From Bacteroidota bacterium (GTDB lineage Bacteria > Bacteroidota > Rhodothermia > Rhodothermales > Rubricoccaceae), in NCBI GenBank assembly GCA_039821555.1, contig JBCBNX010000004.1:346788-410787 (forward strand): a stretch of DNA of 64,000 nucleotides, written 5' to 3'. Position 1 is the stretch's first letter; every line of letters starts with the position of its first letter. The notes beneath the pieces are model-generated. The model was not told the DNA's origin, searched no databases, and saw only the letters and a program-made list of their open reading frames with translations. The translations under genes were made by a program, and so were the position numbers. Below are positions 46,801-55,859 of this stretch, piece after piece.

Positions 46801-46950
46801 GCCTTGCACGACGATGTTCACACCGGGGAGCGGGTCGCCCGTGGTGGCGTCAGTGACAACGCCACTGACGGACTGTTGGGCAAAAGCCGGAGAGGCTCCG
46901 GTGAGGAGCAACGCGCCTGCTAAGAGCAAGGCGGTAACGATCCTACTCAT
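43879..46950 (-). CDS. SusC/RagA family TonB-dependent transporter
   Basis: 1,023-residue outer-membrane channel. Signal peptide ends ASPAFAQ (about residue 25). CarboxypepD_reg-like domain at about 27-110 ('VSGVVTDATTGDPLPGVNIVVQG'), the SusC-specific 'EIVVVGYGTQRRGDVTSSVATV' TonB-box/plug start, then 'RGGTSIAASNEPLYVIDGVPIDN' in the plug. The barrel runs to the Phe-terminated strand 'VARTFTLGVNLGF'. The ATG at 46950 is chosen over one 15 codons upstream. First gene of the locus; three LacI-type operator sequences lie 40-110 bp upstream. Substrate cannot be read from sequence; the absence of glycoside hydrolases here argues against an ordinary polysaccharide locus. Confidence 0.94.
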   Translation of the reverse strand: MSRIVTALLLAGALLLTGASPAFAQQSVSGVVTDATTGDPLPGVNIVVQGTTTGTVTNLDGEYGLTVPGPETVLVFSYVGYTTFETVVGPRTELDVALAEDAALIDEIVVVGYGTQRRGDVTSSVATVDVDDANVGAVTNADDLIQGRVAGVQVTPNNGEPGGGISIKIRGGTSIAASNEPLYVIDGVPIDNSSSLPGGVAADNGDTSAGSSRNPLNLLNPNDIESISVLKDASATAIYGSRGANGVVLITTKSGVEGRLSVDYEGRTSVASAANTVELLSGDEYRSFVNEQITAGNLPASAADNLGDANSDFLDAILRSAVSQQHNISFSSGTATSQYRASVSYLNQEGIVESSGLERITARLNADTQMLDGRVRLGLNLTTALTEDDLVFFENTAGFQGGLLTNVFDFNPTRPIRTEDGDFFEVGGASVRNPLGIAEEIADDARTTRTLGNAYFELDIIEGLTGRISLGGDRSTARRAIYFPISNPLGEANGNGLAGQRDLQRTAVNFFGTLNYTNTFAERNNVSLLGGYEFNEFDNESIGIEAQGFVTDETSSYVIGSGSTISGSSFDQTGTFSFREKNRLISFFSRANYNYDEKYYLSASVRYDGSSRFGANNRWALFPAFSAAWRVSNEVFMDNVDFISDLRLRGGFGIVGNQEIPNYLSLAILEPNSDFRAILGDEIQTGFALRQLANPDLRWEEKQEFTIGLDYGFIDERIVGSIEFYRNDTEDLLLEVTVPQPAPVATFVDNIGSVRNTGLDFALDYYAIEKADMNLQFGLVFNTNVNEILDLGGQDQIFTGSVSGRGQSGQQALLLTPGEPFPVFFGPEFLRVNEAGDQVFNDYDADGNLVGETTEPDAGDRQIIGDPRPDFSYGFRAQFDYKQFGISAFIRGEQGRELFNNTALVFGNKSALPNTNVIASALDTPDAINEEARFSSRWIEDASFIRLDNITLEYRPDIARYAPFVRNTRVFLSIDNVFTITPYDGFDPEVNTNAQIGLIPATGIDYTNYPVARTFTLGVNLGF

Positions 46951-46989
46951 GAGATCCTGCTGAGATTGTTGGGGAAGGAGACGGGGTGG

Positions 46990-47060
46990 GTGCAAGCGCT
47001 GGGTAAGCGCTTACAGACGCGCGAAAGTAGGAATCGCCTCGAAGCGATGCAAGCGCTTCC
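46990..47060. promoter_or_regulatory. cluster of LacI-type operators in the susC/symporter divergent region
   Basis: Three sites share the GNAAGCGCTTNC-type core: GTGCAAGCGCTGGG at 46990-47003, the perfect palindrome GTAAGCGCTTAC at 47003-47014, and ATGCAAGCGCTTCC at 47047-47060. All match the LacI/GalR core GNAANCGNWNNC closely; the first is the weakest. They lie 40-110 bp from the susC ATG and 170-240 bp from the symporter ATG. The cognate regulator is not in the window. Confidence 0.65.
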
Positions 47061-47102
47061 GAGGCACAGCAGGGGCGCATAGCGTCGTACACACAGTCTT
47101 AG

Positions 47103-47165
47103 GCGGTAATGCTGAGGTAATAACGTCCAAAACGTTCAGGGCTATAAAATATACGGGATACCCTT
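47103..47165. promoter_or_regulatory. AT-rich promoter region of the symporter gene
   Basis: In a very GC-rich window this 63-bp block is clearly AT-rich, with TATAAAATATAC at about 47143-47154 and AACGT..ACGTT inverted half-sites at 47122-47136. It lies 65-125 bp before the symporter ATG. A -10-type element is plausible; no Bacteroidota -7 TAnnTTTG box was found. Confidence 0.4.
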
Positions 47166-47229
47166 AGATTGCAACCCGGCCCTCTCGGAGCCGGAAGCCC
47201 TTCCCGTTTCTTCGTCCACCCTCTCATCT

Positions 47230-48840
47230 ATGCCCACCTTCACCCTCACCCCGCTCGACATCGGCGCGGTCGTGATCTATGCCCTGCTCATCTTCGGCAT
47301 CGGGCTTTACTTCTCCCGCAAGACCGACGACGGCGAGGACTACTTCCTGGCGGGCCGCTCCCTCACGTGGGGTCTGATCGGCATCAGCCTCCTCGCGTCC
47401 AACCTGTCGTCGTCGTCGATGATTGGGATGGCGGGCGAGGCCTATGGGGGCATCGGGCTGGCGGTCTACAACTACGAGTGGATGGCCGCCCTCGTGCTGG
47501 TGGTGTTCGTGCTCTTTTTCCTGCCGTTCTACCTGTCGAGCGGGATCTACACGATGCCGGAGTTTCTGGAGAAGCGCTTCGACGGACGGAGCCGCACCTA
47601 CTTCTCGGCGATCTCGATCTTCCTCTCGGTGGTGGTCGACACGGCAGCCGCGCTTTTTGCAGGCGCATTGGTGGTGGAACTGCTCTACCCGGACTTCCCG
47701 CTTTGGGGCACGATGACCATCCTCGCGCTGGTTGCCGGGGCCTACACCATCGCCGGTGGTTTGAAGGCGGTCGTCTACACCGACGCGATCCAGGGCACGC
47801 TGCTGCTCGTCGGGGCGGGGGCCGTGTCATGGATGGCCTGGAATGCCATCGGCGGCTTCGAGGGCGGTTGGGCGGCGGTCGAGGCCGCCACGCAGGAGCC
47901 CGGCCAGGAGCACATGCTTTCGCTCATCCACCCGCTCGACGTGGAGAACGGGATGCCTTGGCTTGGCCTTATAACTGGCGTCTTTTTGCTCGGCTTCTAT
48001 TTCTGGACTACCAACCAGTTCATGGTGCAGCGCGTGCTCGGTGCGAAGAACCTCGACCACGGCCGCTGGGGCGCGCTCTTCGGCGGCTTCCTCAAGCTCC
48101 CGATCCTCTTCCTGATGGTGATGCCGGGCGCATTCGCCCGCGTGCTCTACGACGACATCGGCCGCGCCGACCAGGTCTTCCCGACGCTGCTCTTCGACCT
48201 GCTGCCGCCGGGCTTCCGCGCGCTCGTGCTCACGGCCATGCTCGCCGCCATCATGTCGTCCGTCGACTCGACGCTCAACGCGGCCTCGACGCTCGTGACG
48301 ATGGACTTCATCAAGAAATTCCGTCCCAACACGTCGTCGCAGTCGCTCGTGCGCATCGGCCGGATCGTGACCTTTATATGTATGGTGTTCGCGATCGCAT
48401 GGAGCCCCGTGATCATCGGCTTCGAGACGCTGTGGTCCTATCTCCAGACGACGCTCGCCTACGTGGCGCCGCCCGCGCTCGCCCTGTTCATCCTCGGCGT
48501 CTTCTGGTCGAGGGCCAACGGCCATGGAGCCATCGCCGGCCTGGCCGTGGGGCACCTCACCGCGATTGGGTTCCTGATCCTCACGGCCACAGGCGTCTAC
48601 TCGATCAACTTCCTCTACCTCGCGCCGATCCTGCTCATCGTCAGCATGGTGACGATGGTGATCGTCAGTCTCAACACGGCGCCACCGCCTGCAGTGAAGA
48701 CGGAGGGCCTGACGTGGACCCCGGCCTTCTGGCGCGCTGAGACGGAGCACCTCAAGATGCTCCCGGCGTGGAAGAACTACCGCGTCCAGTCGCTCGTGCT
48801 GGTCGCCGCGACCCTCGTGATCATCGTGATGTTCTGGTAG
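47230..48840 (+). CDS. sodium:solute symporter (SSS/SGLT family)
   Basis: Inner-membrane Na+-coupled transporter of 536 residues with about 13-14 helices. Family blocks seen: 'YFLAGRSLTWGLIGISLLASNLSSSSMIGMAGEAY' (Na+ site region), 'YTMPEFLEKRFDGRSRTYFS', 'TIAGGLKAVVYTDAIQ' and 'TAMLAAIMSSVDSTLNAASTLVTMDFIKKF', the SSS signature. Sugar/SGLT-like rather than proline-like by these motifs. It is transcribed away from susC across a shared regulatory region, so it probably brings the released product of the Sus system into the cell. A hairpin without a T-run follows at 48862-48893. Confidence 0.9.
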   Translation: MPTFTLTPLDIGAVVIYALLIFGIGLYFSRKTDDGEDYFLAGRSLTWGLIGISLLASNLSSSSMIGMAGEAYGGIGLAVYNYEWMAALVLVVFVLFFLPFYLSSGIYTMPEFLEKRFDGRSRTYFSAISIFLSVVVDTAAALFAGALVVELLYPDFPLWGTMTILALVAGAYTIAGGLKAVVYTDAIQGTLLLVGAGAVSWMAWNAIGGFEGGWAAVEAATQEPGQEHMLSLIHPLDVENGMPWLGLITGVFLLGFYFWTTNQFMVQRVLGAKNLDHGRWGALFGGFLKLPILFLMVMPGAFARVLYDDIGRADQVFPTLLFDLLPPGFRALVLTAMLAAIMSSVDSTLNAASTLVTMDFIKKFRPNTSSQSLVRIGRIVTFICMVFAIAWSPVIIGFETLWSYLQTTLAYVAPPALALFILGVFWSRANGHGAIAGLAVGHLTAIGFLILTATGVYSINFLYLAPILLIVSMVTMVIVSLNTAPPPAVKTEGLTWTPAFWRAETEHLKMLPAWKNYRVQSLVLVAATLVIIVMFW

Positions 48841-48861
48841 GGACGTACGCTTGACCCTGAT

Positions 48862-48893
48862 GCGGGCGGTGTGGCTTCGGCTGCGCCGCCCGC
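48862..48893 (+). terminator. possible hairpin after symporter gene
   Basis: GCGGGCGG at 48862-48869 pairs with CCGCCCGC at 48886-48893, 22 bp after the symporter stop. There is no T-run, so it is a weak candidate. Confidence 0.35.
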
Positions 48894-49002
48894 GCTGCGT
48901 TAACGGAAACCAACAATCTGAGGCGGTGGCTAAGGGTGAACCCGACGCTGCGCTACGCGTCAAGTCGTACCCGCTTCCATCCCGTCTCCCCGCCACTCGA
49001 CC

Positions 49003-49866
49003 ATGCCACTTTCGCGAACGGCCCGTGCCGCTGTCACCCTGGACCGCCTCCGCGAGCGCATCCCGCGCCCGGAGACGGAGCTCGCATACGCCAGCGAATT
49101 CCAACTCCTCGTCGCGGTCATCCTCTCGGCGCAGTGCACCGACAAGCGCGTCAACCTGGTCACGCCCGACCTCTTCGCGGCCTACCCGACTCCCGAGTCG
49201 ATGGCGAAGGCCGAGGCCGACGAGATCTTCCCCTACATCCGCTCGGTGTCGTACCCGAACAACAAAGCGAAGGCGCTCGCCAAGACCGCCCGGATGCTCG
49301 TCCACGAGTTCAGCGGCGAAGTCCCGCGCACCCATAAAGAACTGACGACGCTCGCCGGGGTGGGGCGCAAGACCGCCAACGTGGTCGTCGCCGTGGCCTT
49401 CGACGAACCCGCGATCGCCGTCGACACGCACGTCTTCCGCGTCGCCAACCGCGTCGGACTCGTGAACGACGCGACGACGCCCCTGGCTGTCGAGAAGGGG
49501 CTCCGCCGCGTGCTCGACAAAGACGACTGGGCCGAGGCACACCACCTGTTCATCCTCCACGGGCGCTACACCTGCACGGCCCGCAGCCCGAAGTGCGCCA
49601 GTTGCGTCATCGCCGAATTGCACCAAGGCGACTACGTGTGCACCTATGCCGAGCGGCTGCACCGCCTGCCCGCGCCCCGCCCCGGCCTCGACCGGAGGCG
49701 CGGTGCCTATTACTGCGCCACGTCCGACCGCTACTTCGACGAGCCCGCCTACAAGACCGACCGCTACGGCGTCCGCCAGATCGCCGACCCCGTCTCCGGC
49801 TCGATGAACTGCTTCGTCACGAAGACCGGGCAGACGACCAAGCAGGTCAAGGACTACCGGGTGTAG
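49003..49866 (+). CDS. nth: endonuclease III-like DNA glycosylase/AP lyase with altered Fe-S motif
   Basis: Base-excision-repair glycosylase for oxidised pyrimidines. The helix-hairpin-helix is 'LAGVGRKTANVVVA' with catalytic Lys123, and the catalytic Asp is Asp141 in 'AVDTHVFRVANRVGL'. The Fe-S loop reads Cys191-x6-Cys198-x2-Cys201-x5-His207: the fourth cysteine of the standard C-x6-C-x2-C-x5-C motif is His, and the next Cys is at 213. The protein is 287 residues, about 75 longer than E. coli Nth; the extra C-terminal tail (about 220-287) contains two more cysteines and a Tyr/Lys-rich end. It overlaps the convergent MFS gene by 20 bp. Confidence 0.88.
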   Translation: MPLSRTARAAVTLDRLRERIPRPETELAYASEFQLLVAVILSAQCTDKRVNLVTPDLFAAYPTPESMAKAEADEIFPYIRSVSYPNNKAKALAKTARMLVHEFSGEVPRTHKELTTLAGVGRKTANVVVAVAFDEPAIAVDTHVFRVANRVGLVNDATTPLAVEKGLRRVLDKDDWAEAHHLFILHGRYTCTARSPKCASCVIAELHQGDYVCTYAERLHRLPAPRPGLDRRRGAYYCATSDRYFDEPAYKTDRYGVRQIADPVSGSMNCFVTKTGQTTKQVKDYRV

Positions 49867-51124
49867 CCGTCTGCGTGTGACGCGCGATGACCAAGCCCGC
49901 CACGACGGTGGTAACCAGCGTGAGCGCCGCGCCACCCAAAAACAGGCCTGGTAGGCTCGTTTCGGCGAGCACGCCGCCGACCAGGTGCGACACCGGTTCT
50001 ACGCCGACGAGCGCGAGCATCGTCAGTGACATCACGCGGCCTTGCATCGCGAGCGGCGTCTGCTGCTGGATCCACGTGTAGGCATGCACTTCCAGCCAGC
50101 CGTCAGCGAGGCCCATCGCAGCCGTCACAGCGAGCAGCGCTACGAGCGGCATCGGCAGGGCCCAGAGTCCCATGGCAACACCGAGCACGCCCGAGAGCGC
50201 GACCGTCCAGGCCACTGGTGAGGCGGGAGCACGCCACGAGGCTACGAGCGAACCGACCAAGCCGCCTGCGCCCCACGCCGAGACGATCGCGCCGAACACC
50301 TCCGCACCGCCATAGCGCAACTCCGCCAGCACCGCGCCGCCGACTATGATCGGGCCCGCCAGCCCGAGGTTGAGCCCCGCCATCAGCACGATCACGGCGA
50401 AGACGACCGGGCGACTCCGTACGAACGCGAAGCCGTCGGCGATGGCGCGGAGCGTGCCAGTCGAAGCGGCATCGCTCGGCTCTTCGTCGGGATAGCCTGA
50501 TTCAGCGTCCACAGGATCGACGCGGATGACGAGCGCCGCAGCAACGGCCGCGATCGACAGCGCGGCGCTGAGCAGCAAGGCGGCGCCGCTGCCGCCCCAC
50601 GCCAGCGCACCGGCCGCGGCCGCCGGACCAACGAACGTGGCGACCTGAAGCAGCACGCCCATCACGCCGTTGATGCGATGGAGCCGCTCCGAGGCTACGA
50701 GGCGCGGCACGAGCGCGCTTGCCGCTGGGTAGGCCACCGCGTCCACGACGCCGAGGAGCGCCGCTGCCACATAGAGCATCCACGGGGCCGGGGTGCTCAG
50801 CCAGCCCGCCGCCGCCGCTGCGAGGAGCCCTGTCACGAGCGCGCTCGCGGCACTCGACGCCGCGAGCAGCCGCTGGGGCGCGAAGCGGTCCGCCCACGCG
50901 CCGCCGACGACCATGAACGCCGTGCGAGGCAACGCGGCGAGCGCGAGAACCCCGCCCAGTGCCGCCGCCGACCCGATCAACTCCAGCGCGAGCCACGGCA
51001 GCGCCACGAAGTAGACGCCGTCGGCGAGCGACGAGAGGGTATAGGTTACGAGCAGCGCCCCCACGCTGCGTCTCGGCGCGGCGGGCGAGTCTGGAAGCGG
51101 CGGTGGCGTCGAGGGAGAGGTCAC
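49847..51124 (-). CDS. MFS transporter, multidrug/enterobactin-exporter-like
   Basis: 425-residue, 12-helix major facilitator. The N-terminal half has 'SVGALLVTYTLSSLADGVYFVALPWLALELIG' and the conserved loop 'GGAWADRFAPQRLL' (GxxADRxxxR motif A). After a central loop ('DPVDAESGYPDEEPSD') the second half carries 'GLVGSLVASWRAP' and 'QTPLAMQGRVMSLTML'. The arrangement is that of MFS_3/EntS-type exporters. The start is GTG at 51124, since the upstream frame is low-complexity and not a membrane start. It is divergent from the aminotransferase gene with about 120 bp between. Confidence 0.82.
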   Translation of the reverse strand: MTSPSTPPPLPDSPAAPRRSVGALLVTYTLSSLADGVYFVALPWLALELIGSAAALGGVLALAALPRTAFMVVGGAWADRFAPQRLLAASSAASALVTGLLAAAAAGWLSTPAPWMLYVAAALLGVVDAVAYPAASALVPRLVASERLHRINGVMGVLLQVATFVGPAAAAGALAWGGSGAALLLSAALSIAAVAAALVIRVDPVDAESGYPDEEPSDAASTGTLRAIADGFAFVRSRPVVFAVIVLMAGLNLGLAGPIIVGGAVLAELRYGGAEVFGAIVSAWGAGGLVGSLVASWRAPASPVAWTVALSGVLGVAMGLWALPMPLVALLAVTAAMGLADGWLEVHAYTWIQQQTPLAMQGRVMSLTMLALVGVEPVSHLVGGVLAETSLPGLFLGGAALTLVTTVVAGLVIARHTQTATPGSP

Positions 51125-51246
51125 GAGCGGAGGCGCCGTCGCCGACGGGCACGGGCGGACACTAGACGAGGGGAAAGCATACGCCGGGCGGCGTACCTTC
51201 TGCGTGCCATCGCTCTGCCATCTTCCTCCGCTCAACCCTCGCCGTG

Positions 51247-52461
<1,215 letters not shown>

Positions 52462-52530
52462 AAGATTCTAGCGTAATGTCGAATAGGTTAGGAATGCTTT
52501 TGCTTCCTACCATTTTTGCGCGCATTGCGC

Positions 52531-53213
52531 ATGCGCGTCATCTGTTTCGTTGTTCTCCTGTTCAGTGCGGGGCTCCTGCCTGCGTCGTCCCAGCGGGTAT
52601 ATCGCAGTGATGCCGCCCGCACCGCCAGTCTCTACGGCGGGTTCACCCGCACGACCCTCGACAACGACGAGGGGAACCACCTTCGCATCACGACCGTGGG
52701 GACGCAGATCGCTCTGTCGCCGCTGATTGCCATAGAGGTCGGCGCTGGCCGTGCTACAGAAGTTGATGGAAGCTCGGGCGAAGAGAAGAAGAGAGCGGCT
52801 CCCTCACCTCAACCGCACTCGGCATCGAAGTGCGTCCGCTACGCCCGGGCGCTGGAAGCCATTTGACCTAAGCATCCTGCTCGGATATGGCCAGGCGAGG
52901 GCAGAGGATGACGACAGCGGCGATGTGGACGTAGACGTGGTACCCTCGTTCGTGCTGGGTGCTCGGGTCACGCTTCCTCTGAGAGTGACCTCCATCGTGC
53001 ACGTCCAGCCCACCTTGGCCTACACGCATGCAGCAGTGCTGAGCGGCCTGCCGGGAGCGGAAAACGGAGGGACCAGCACATTCAGCGGATCACTCGGGCT
53101 TGGGCGCGCGGATCGAGGGGCAGATTGTCGTGTTTGTGGGCCCAGGCTGCCAGCGAGCCGTGGGAGGCTTGGGTAGCGTGGGGTTTTCGGGAGGACTGGT
53201 CGGTGCGTTCTAG
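52531..53213 (+). pseudogene. frameshifted outer-membrane beta-barrel gene
   Basis: A signal peptide (MRVICFVVLLFSAGLLPASS) and first strand ('SLYGGFTRTTLDNDEG', 'RITTVGTQIALSPLIAIEVGAG') are read in one frame to about 52770. The next segment, 'SGSLTSTALGIEVRPLRPG', continues in a second frame from about 52785 to 52858. 'FDLSILLGYGQARAEDD...TLAYTHAAVLSGLPG' continues in a third frame to about 53105. The last strands 'ARIEGQIVVFVGP...FSGGLVGAF' need one more shift and end at TAG 53211-53213. All four pieces together make a plausible small barrel with a Phe end, so three single-base changes have broken it. Confidence 0.8.
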
Positions 53214-53305
53214 CGACAGGCCAGGATGAAGCACCGGGAGCATTGCCCGCTAGTCCCCGTTGACGTTGGCGCTCGTTTCATTTGAATCACCGACCTGCTG
53301 ACCCC

Positions 53306-54169
53306 GTGGCCCAACGCGACGCCGTCTCGCTCGACCTCCAGCCGAACCGCCCGCTCATCCTGATCTCCAACGACGACGGCATCGACGCCAACGGCATCGC
53401 AGCGCTCGCGGCGGCGTTGGACGGTGTAGGCACGCTCGCCGTTGTCGCGCCGATCACGGAGCAGAGCGCCGTCGGCCACGCGATCACCGTGCGCGACCCG
53501 ATGCGGGCGCACCCGTGGCCGTTCGACAACCCGACCGGCCCCGTCTGGGCGCGCGCCGTCACGGGCACGCCCGCCGACTGCGTCAAGATCGCGGCGCAGA
53601 AGCTCCTCCCGCGCCGCCCCGACCTCGTGGTGAGCGGCATCAATCAGGGGCCCAACACGGCGGTCAACGTGATCTACTCAGGCACGGTCTCCGCCGCTAC
53701 CGAGGGGACGATCCTCGGCATCCCGGCCATCGCGTTCAGCCACACGGCCTGGGACCCCAACTCCGACTACGAGGCCGCCGGACGCATCGCGCGGCAGATC
53801 ACCGAGGAGGTGCTGGAACACGGCCTCCCGCCGGGCATCCTGCTCAACGTGAACATTCCCGACCTACCCTTCGACGACCTGCGCGGCATCCGCGTGACCC
53901 GCCAGGCGCAGGCGCGCTGGGAGGAGGAGTTCGAGGAGCGCCGCGACCCGATGAACCGGCCCTACTACTGGCTCGGCGGCCGCTTCGTCAACCTCGACGA
54001 GCGCACCGACACCGACCAGTCGGCGGTGGAAGATGGCTATGTCTCCGTGACGCCGCTCCAGCACGACCTCACCGCGCACGCGCACCTCGACCGCTTCCGC
54101 GCGTGGACCTGGAACGGCCTTGCCGCCGACACCGAGCGCGTGGGCGCTGAGGACGAAGCGGAGGTATAG
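53306..54169 (+). CDS. surE: 5'/3'-nucleotidase SurE
   Basis: Nucleotidase of the SurE family, linked to survival in stationary phase. Metal motif '[15 protein letters not shown]' near the N-terminus, '[16 protein letters not shown]' and '[29 protein letters not shown]' are the characteristic blocks. At 287 residues it is about 35 longer than E. coli SurE. Start GTG at 53306; an upstream TTG at 53282 is less likely. It stands alone on this strand, between the barrel pseudogene and the DUF547 gene. Confidence 0.92.
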   Translation: MAQRDAVSLDLQPNRPLILISNDDGIDANGIAALAAALDGVGTLAVVAPITEQSAVGHAITVRDPMRAHPWPFDNPTGPVWARAVTGTPADCVKIAAQKLLPRRPDLVVSGINQGPNTAVNVIYSGTVSAATEGTILGIPAIAFSHTAWDPNSDYEAAGRIARQITEEVLEHGLPPGILLNVNIPDLPFDDLRGIRVTRQAQARWEEEFEERRDPMNRPYYWLGGRFVNLDERTDTDQSAVEDGYVSVTPLQHDLTAHAHLDRFRAWTWNGLAADTERVGAEDEAEV

Positions 54170-54388
54170 GGTGAGGGGCGAGAATGTGTGGTGCTGTTGG
54201 CGGTGCGTCAAGCCAATAGTGTCGATACACGGCCTCTCAGAGCCGCCGTCTTGCAGCCGTGTCAGCGAATCGACATGGCCCGCGTAAGGCAAGCCGGACA
54301 TCGGTCGTCTGTTGGAACGAGCATCGACGTTGGTAGGTGCTCACTTCGACCACATCGCCTGCATCCAGCCCGCCCCTTCGGCCCTACC

Positions 54389-55207
54389 ATGACTGCCCTC
54401 GTCCACCACCTCGCCGCGTTTGCCGTGCTGGTCACGGGTGTTGCCTGCTCCGGCTGCCTCAGCAGCGCGCAGTTCACCCGCGTCGTCCCCGCGGGGCCGG
54501 TCGTGCAGGCGCAAAACACATTCGATCACAGCGCCTACGACCGTGTCCTGAAGGCCTACGTGGACCGCAACGGCCTCGTGGACTATGCCGGGCTGCTCAA
54601 TGATCGTGCAGGGCTAGACGGCTACCTCGAACGCCTCGCTGCGACCGACCCGTCGAACCTCGGGCGGAGCGAGCAACTCGCGTTCTGGATCAACGCCTAC
54701 AACGCCTACGCGATCAAGCTCGTCCTCGACAACTACCCCACCGAGAGTATCCTCGACGTGACCGGCGGACCGTTCGTGCCAAAGGTCAACAGCCCGTTCC
54801 AGGTCAAGTTCGCCAACGTAGGCGGCGAGGACCGCACGCTCGACGAGATCGAGCACGGCATCATCCGCCCGCAGTTCAACGACCCGCGCATCCACTTCGT
54901 GGTGATCTGCGCCGCCATCAGTTGTCCGCCGCTGCGCGCCGAAGCGTTCACCGGCGCGAAGCTTGACCAGCAACTCGACGAACAGGGGCGCATCTTCCTC
55001 GCCGACGAGAGCAAGAACCGCTTCGACGGCGAGACGGCCACCTTCTCGAAGATCTTCGACTGGTACAAGGGCGACTTCGGCGGCTCTGACGACTCGCTGC
55101 AGCGCTACCTAGCCGCGTTTGCGCCCGAGTCGGCCCGCGATGGCCTCGAAGGCGCCGTCTACGATGTGCGGTTCGGGGACTACGACTGGTCGCTCAACGA
55201 GCAGTAA
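54389..55207 (+). CDS. DUF547 domain lipoprotein
   Basis: 272-residue secreted protein with a signal peptide and lipobox ('VTGVAC' or 'CSGC', residues about 17-21). The DUF547 core runs from 'LKAYVDRNGLVDYAGLLNDRAGLDGYLERLA' through 'QLAFWINAYNAYAIKLVLDNYP' to 'HFVVICAAISCPPLRAEAFTGAKLDQQLDEQ' and 'FSKIFDWYKGDFG', all strongly conserved in this family. Its activity is unknown, though a Cys/His-containing core suggests a papain-like or transglutaminase-like enzyme. ATG at 54389. The 219 bp before it contain nothing recognisable. Confidence 0.85.
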   Translation: MTALVHHLAAFAVLVTGVACSGCLSSAQFTRVVPAGPVVQAQNTFDHSAYDRVLKAYVDRNGLVDYAGLLNDRAGLDGYLERLAATDPSNLGRSEQLAFWINAYNAYAIKLVLDNYPTESILDVTGGPFVPKVNSPFQVKFANVGGEDRTLDEIEHGIIRPQFNDPRIHFVVICAAISCPPLRAEAFTGAKLDQQLDEQGRIFLADESKNRFDGETATFSKIFDWYKGDFGGSDDSLQRYLAAFAPESARDGLEGAVYDVRFGDYDWSLNEQ

Positions 55208-55313
55208 GGCGAGCAGTAGGACGAGCCGCACGGGAATGCGCATGGGGACGGGCAGAAGGGGCATGTGGTATCTTTACACCTCTTCTCTCATCCCATCCAA
55301 CCGCACGTCTCCC

Positions 55314-55790
55314 ATGGCCGATATGCCACAAGCGGGCCAGCCCGCACCGCCCTTCTCCGGGACCACCTACACCGGCGATACCGTCGCGCTCAGCGACTTT
55401 GCCGGGCAGCCCGTCGCGCTCTATTTCTACCCGAAAGACGACACGCCCGGCTGCACCAAGCAAGCCTGTAACCTCCGCGACAACTACGCCGCGCTCCAGC
55501 ACGCCGGCATCGCCATCGTGGGCGTATCGGCAGACGACGAGGCTTCGCACGGGCGCTTCACCGAGAAGTACGACCTCCCGTTTCCGCTCATCGCCGACAC
55601 CGAGCGCGCGATCATGGAAGCCTACGGGGCCTACGGCGAGAAAAACATGTATGGCGTCAAGCGGATGGGCGTGAAGCGCACCACGTTCCTCGTCGACGGC
55701 GACGGTACCATCGTGCACGTCTTCAAGCGCCCGAAGACCGCCGCGCACGCCGAGGAGATCCTCGCTAAGTGGGAGGCGGCGCAGGCGTAG
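55314..55790 (+). CDS. bcp: thioredoxin-dependent peroxiredoxin Bcp (PrxQ)
   Basis: Thiol peroxidase of 158 residues reducing H2O2 and organic peroxides. 'YFYPKDDTPGCTKQACNLRDNY' carries the peroxidatic Cys (TPGCT) and the resolving Cys five residues later, as in the Cx4C Bcp type. 'GVSADDEASHGRFTEKYDLPFPLIAD' and 'VKRTTFLVDGDGTIVHVF' complete the fold. ATG at 55314. Upstream reading would extend into the DUF547 gene in another frame. Confidence 0.92.
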   Translation: MADMPQAGQPAPPFSGTTYTGDTVALSDFAGQPVALYFYPKDDTPGCTKQACNLRDNYAALQHAGIAIVGVSADDEASHGRFTEKYDLPFPLIADTERAIMEAYGAYGEKNMYGVKRMGVKRTTFLVDGDGTIVHVFKRPKTAAHAEEILAKWEAAQA

Positions 55791-55859
55791 CAGACAGCGC
55801 TCCGTGTGCGGATCTTGTGTCACAACGCTCGACTCAAGATTCGACAGCATCGCTGGTCT

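Noticed and set aside
47000..47060. A tRNA or small RNA in the susC/symporter gap
   Set aside because: The palindromes are 8-12 bp operator-like sites with no cloverleaf or T-run; they fit LacI operators better.
47827..49935. A 702-codon minus-strand frame opposite the symporter and nth
   Set aside because: It is antisense to two well-supported genes and is His/Arg/Glu-rich without motifs.
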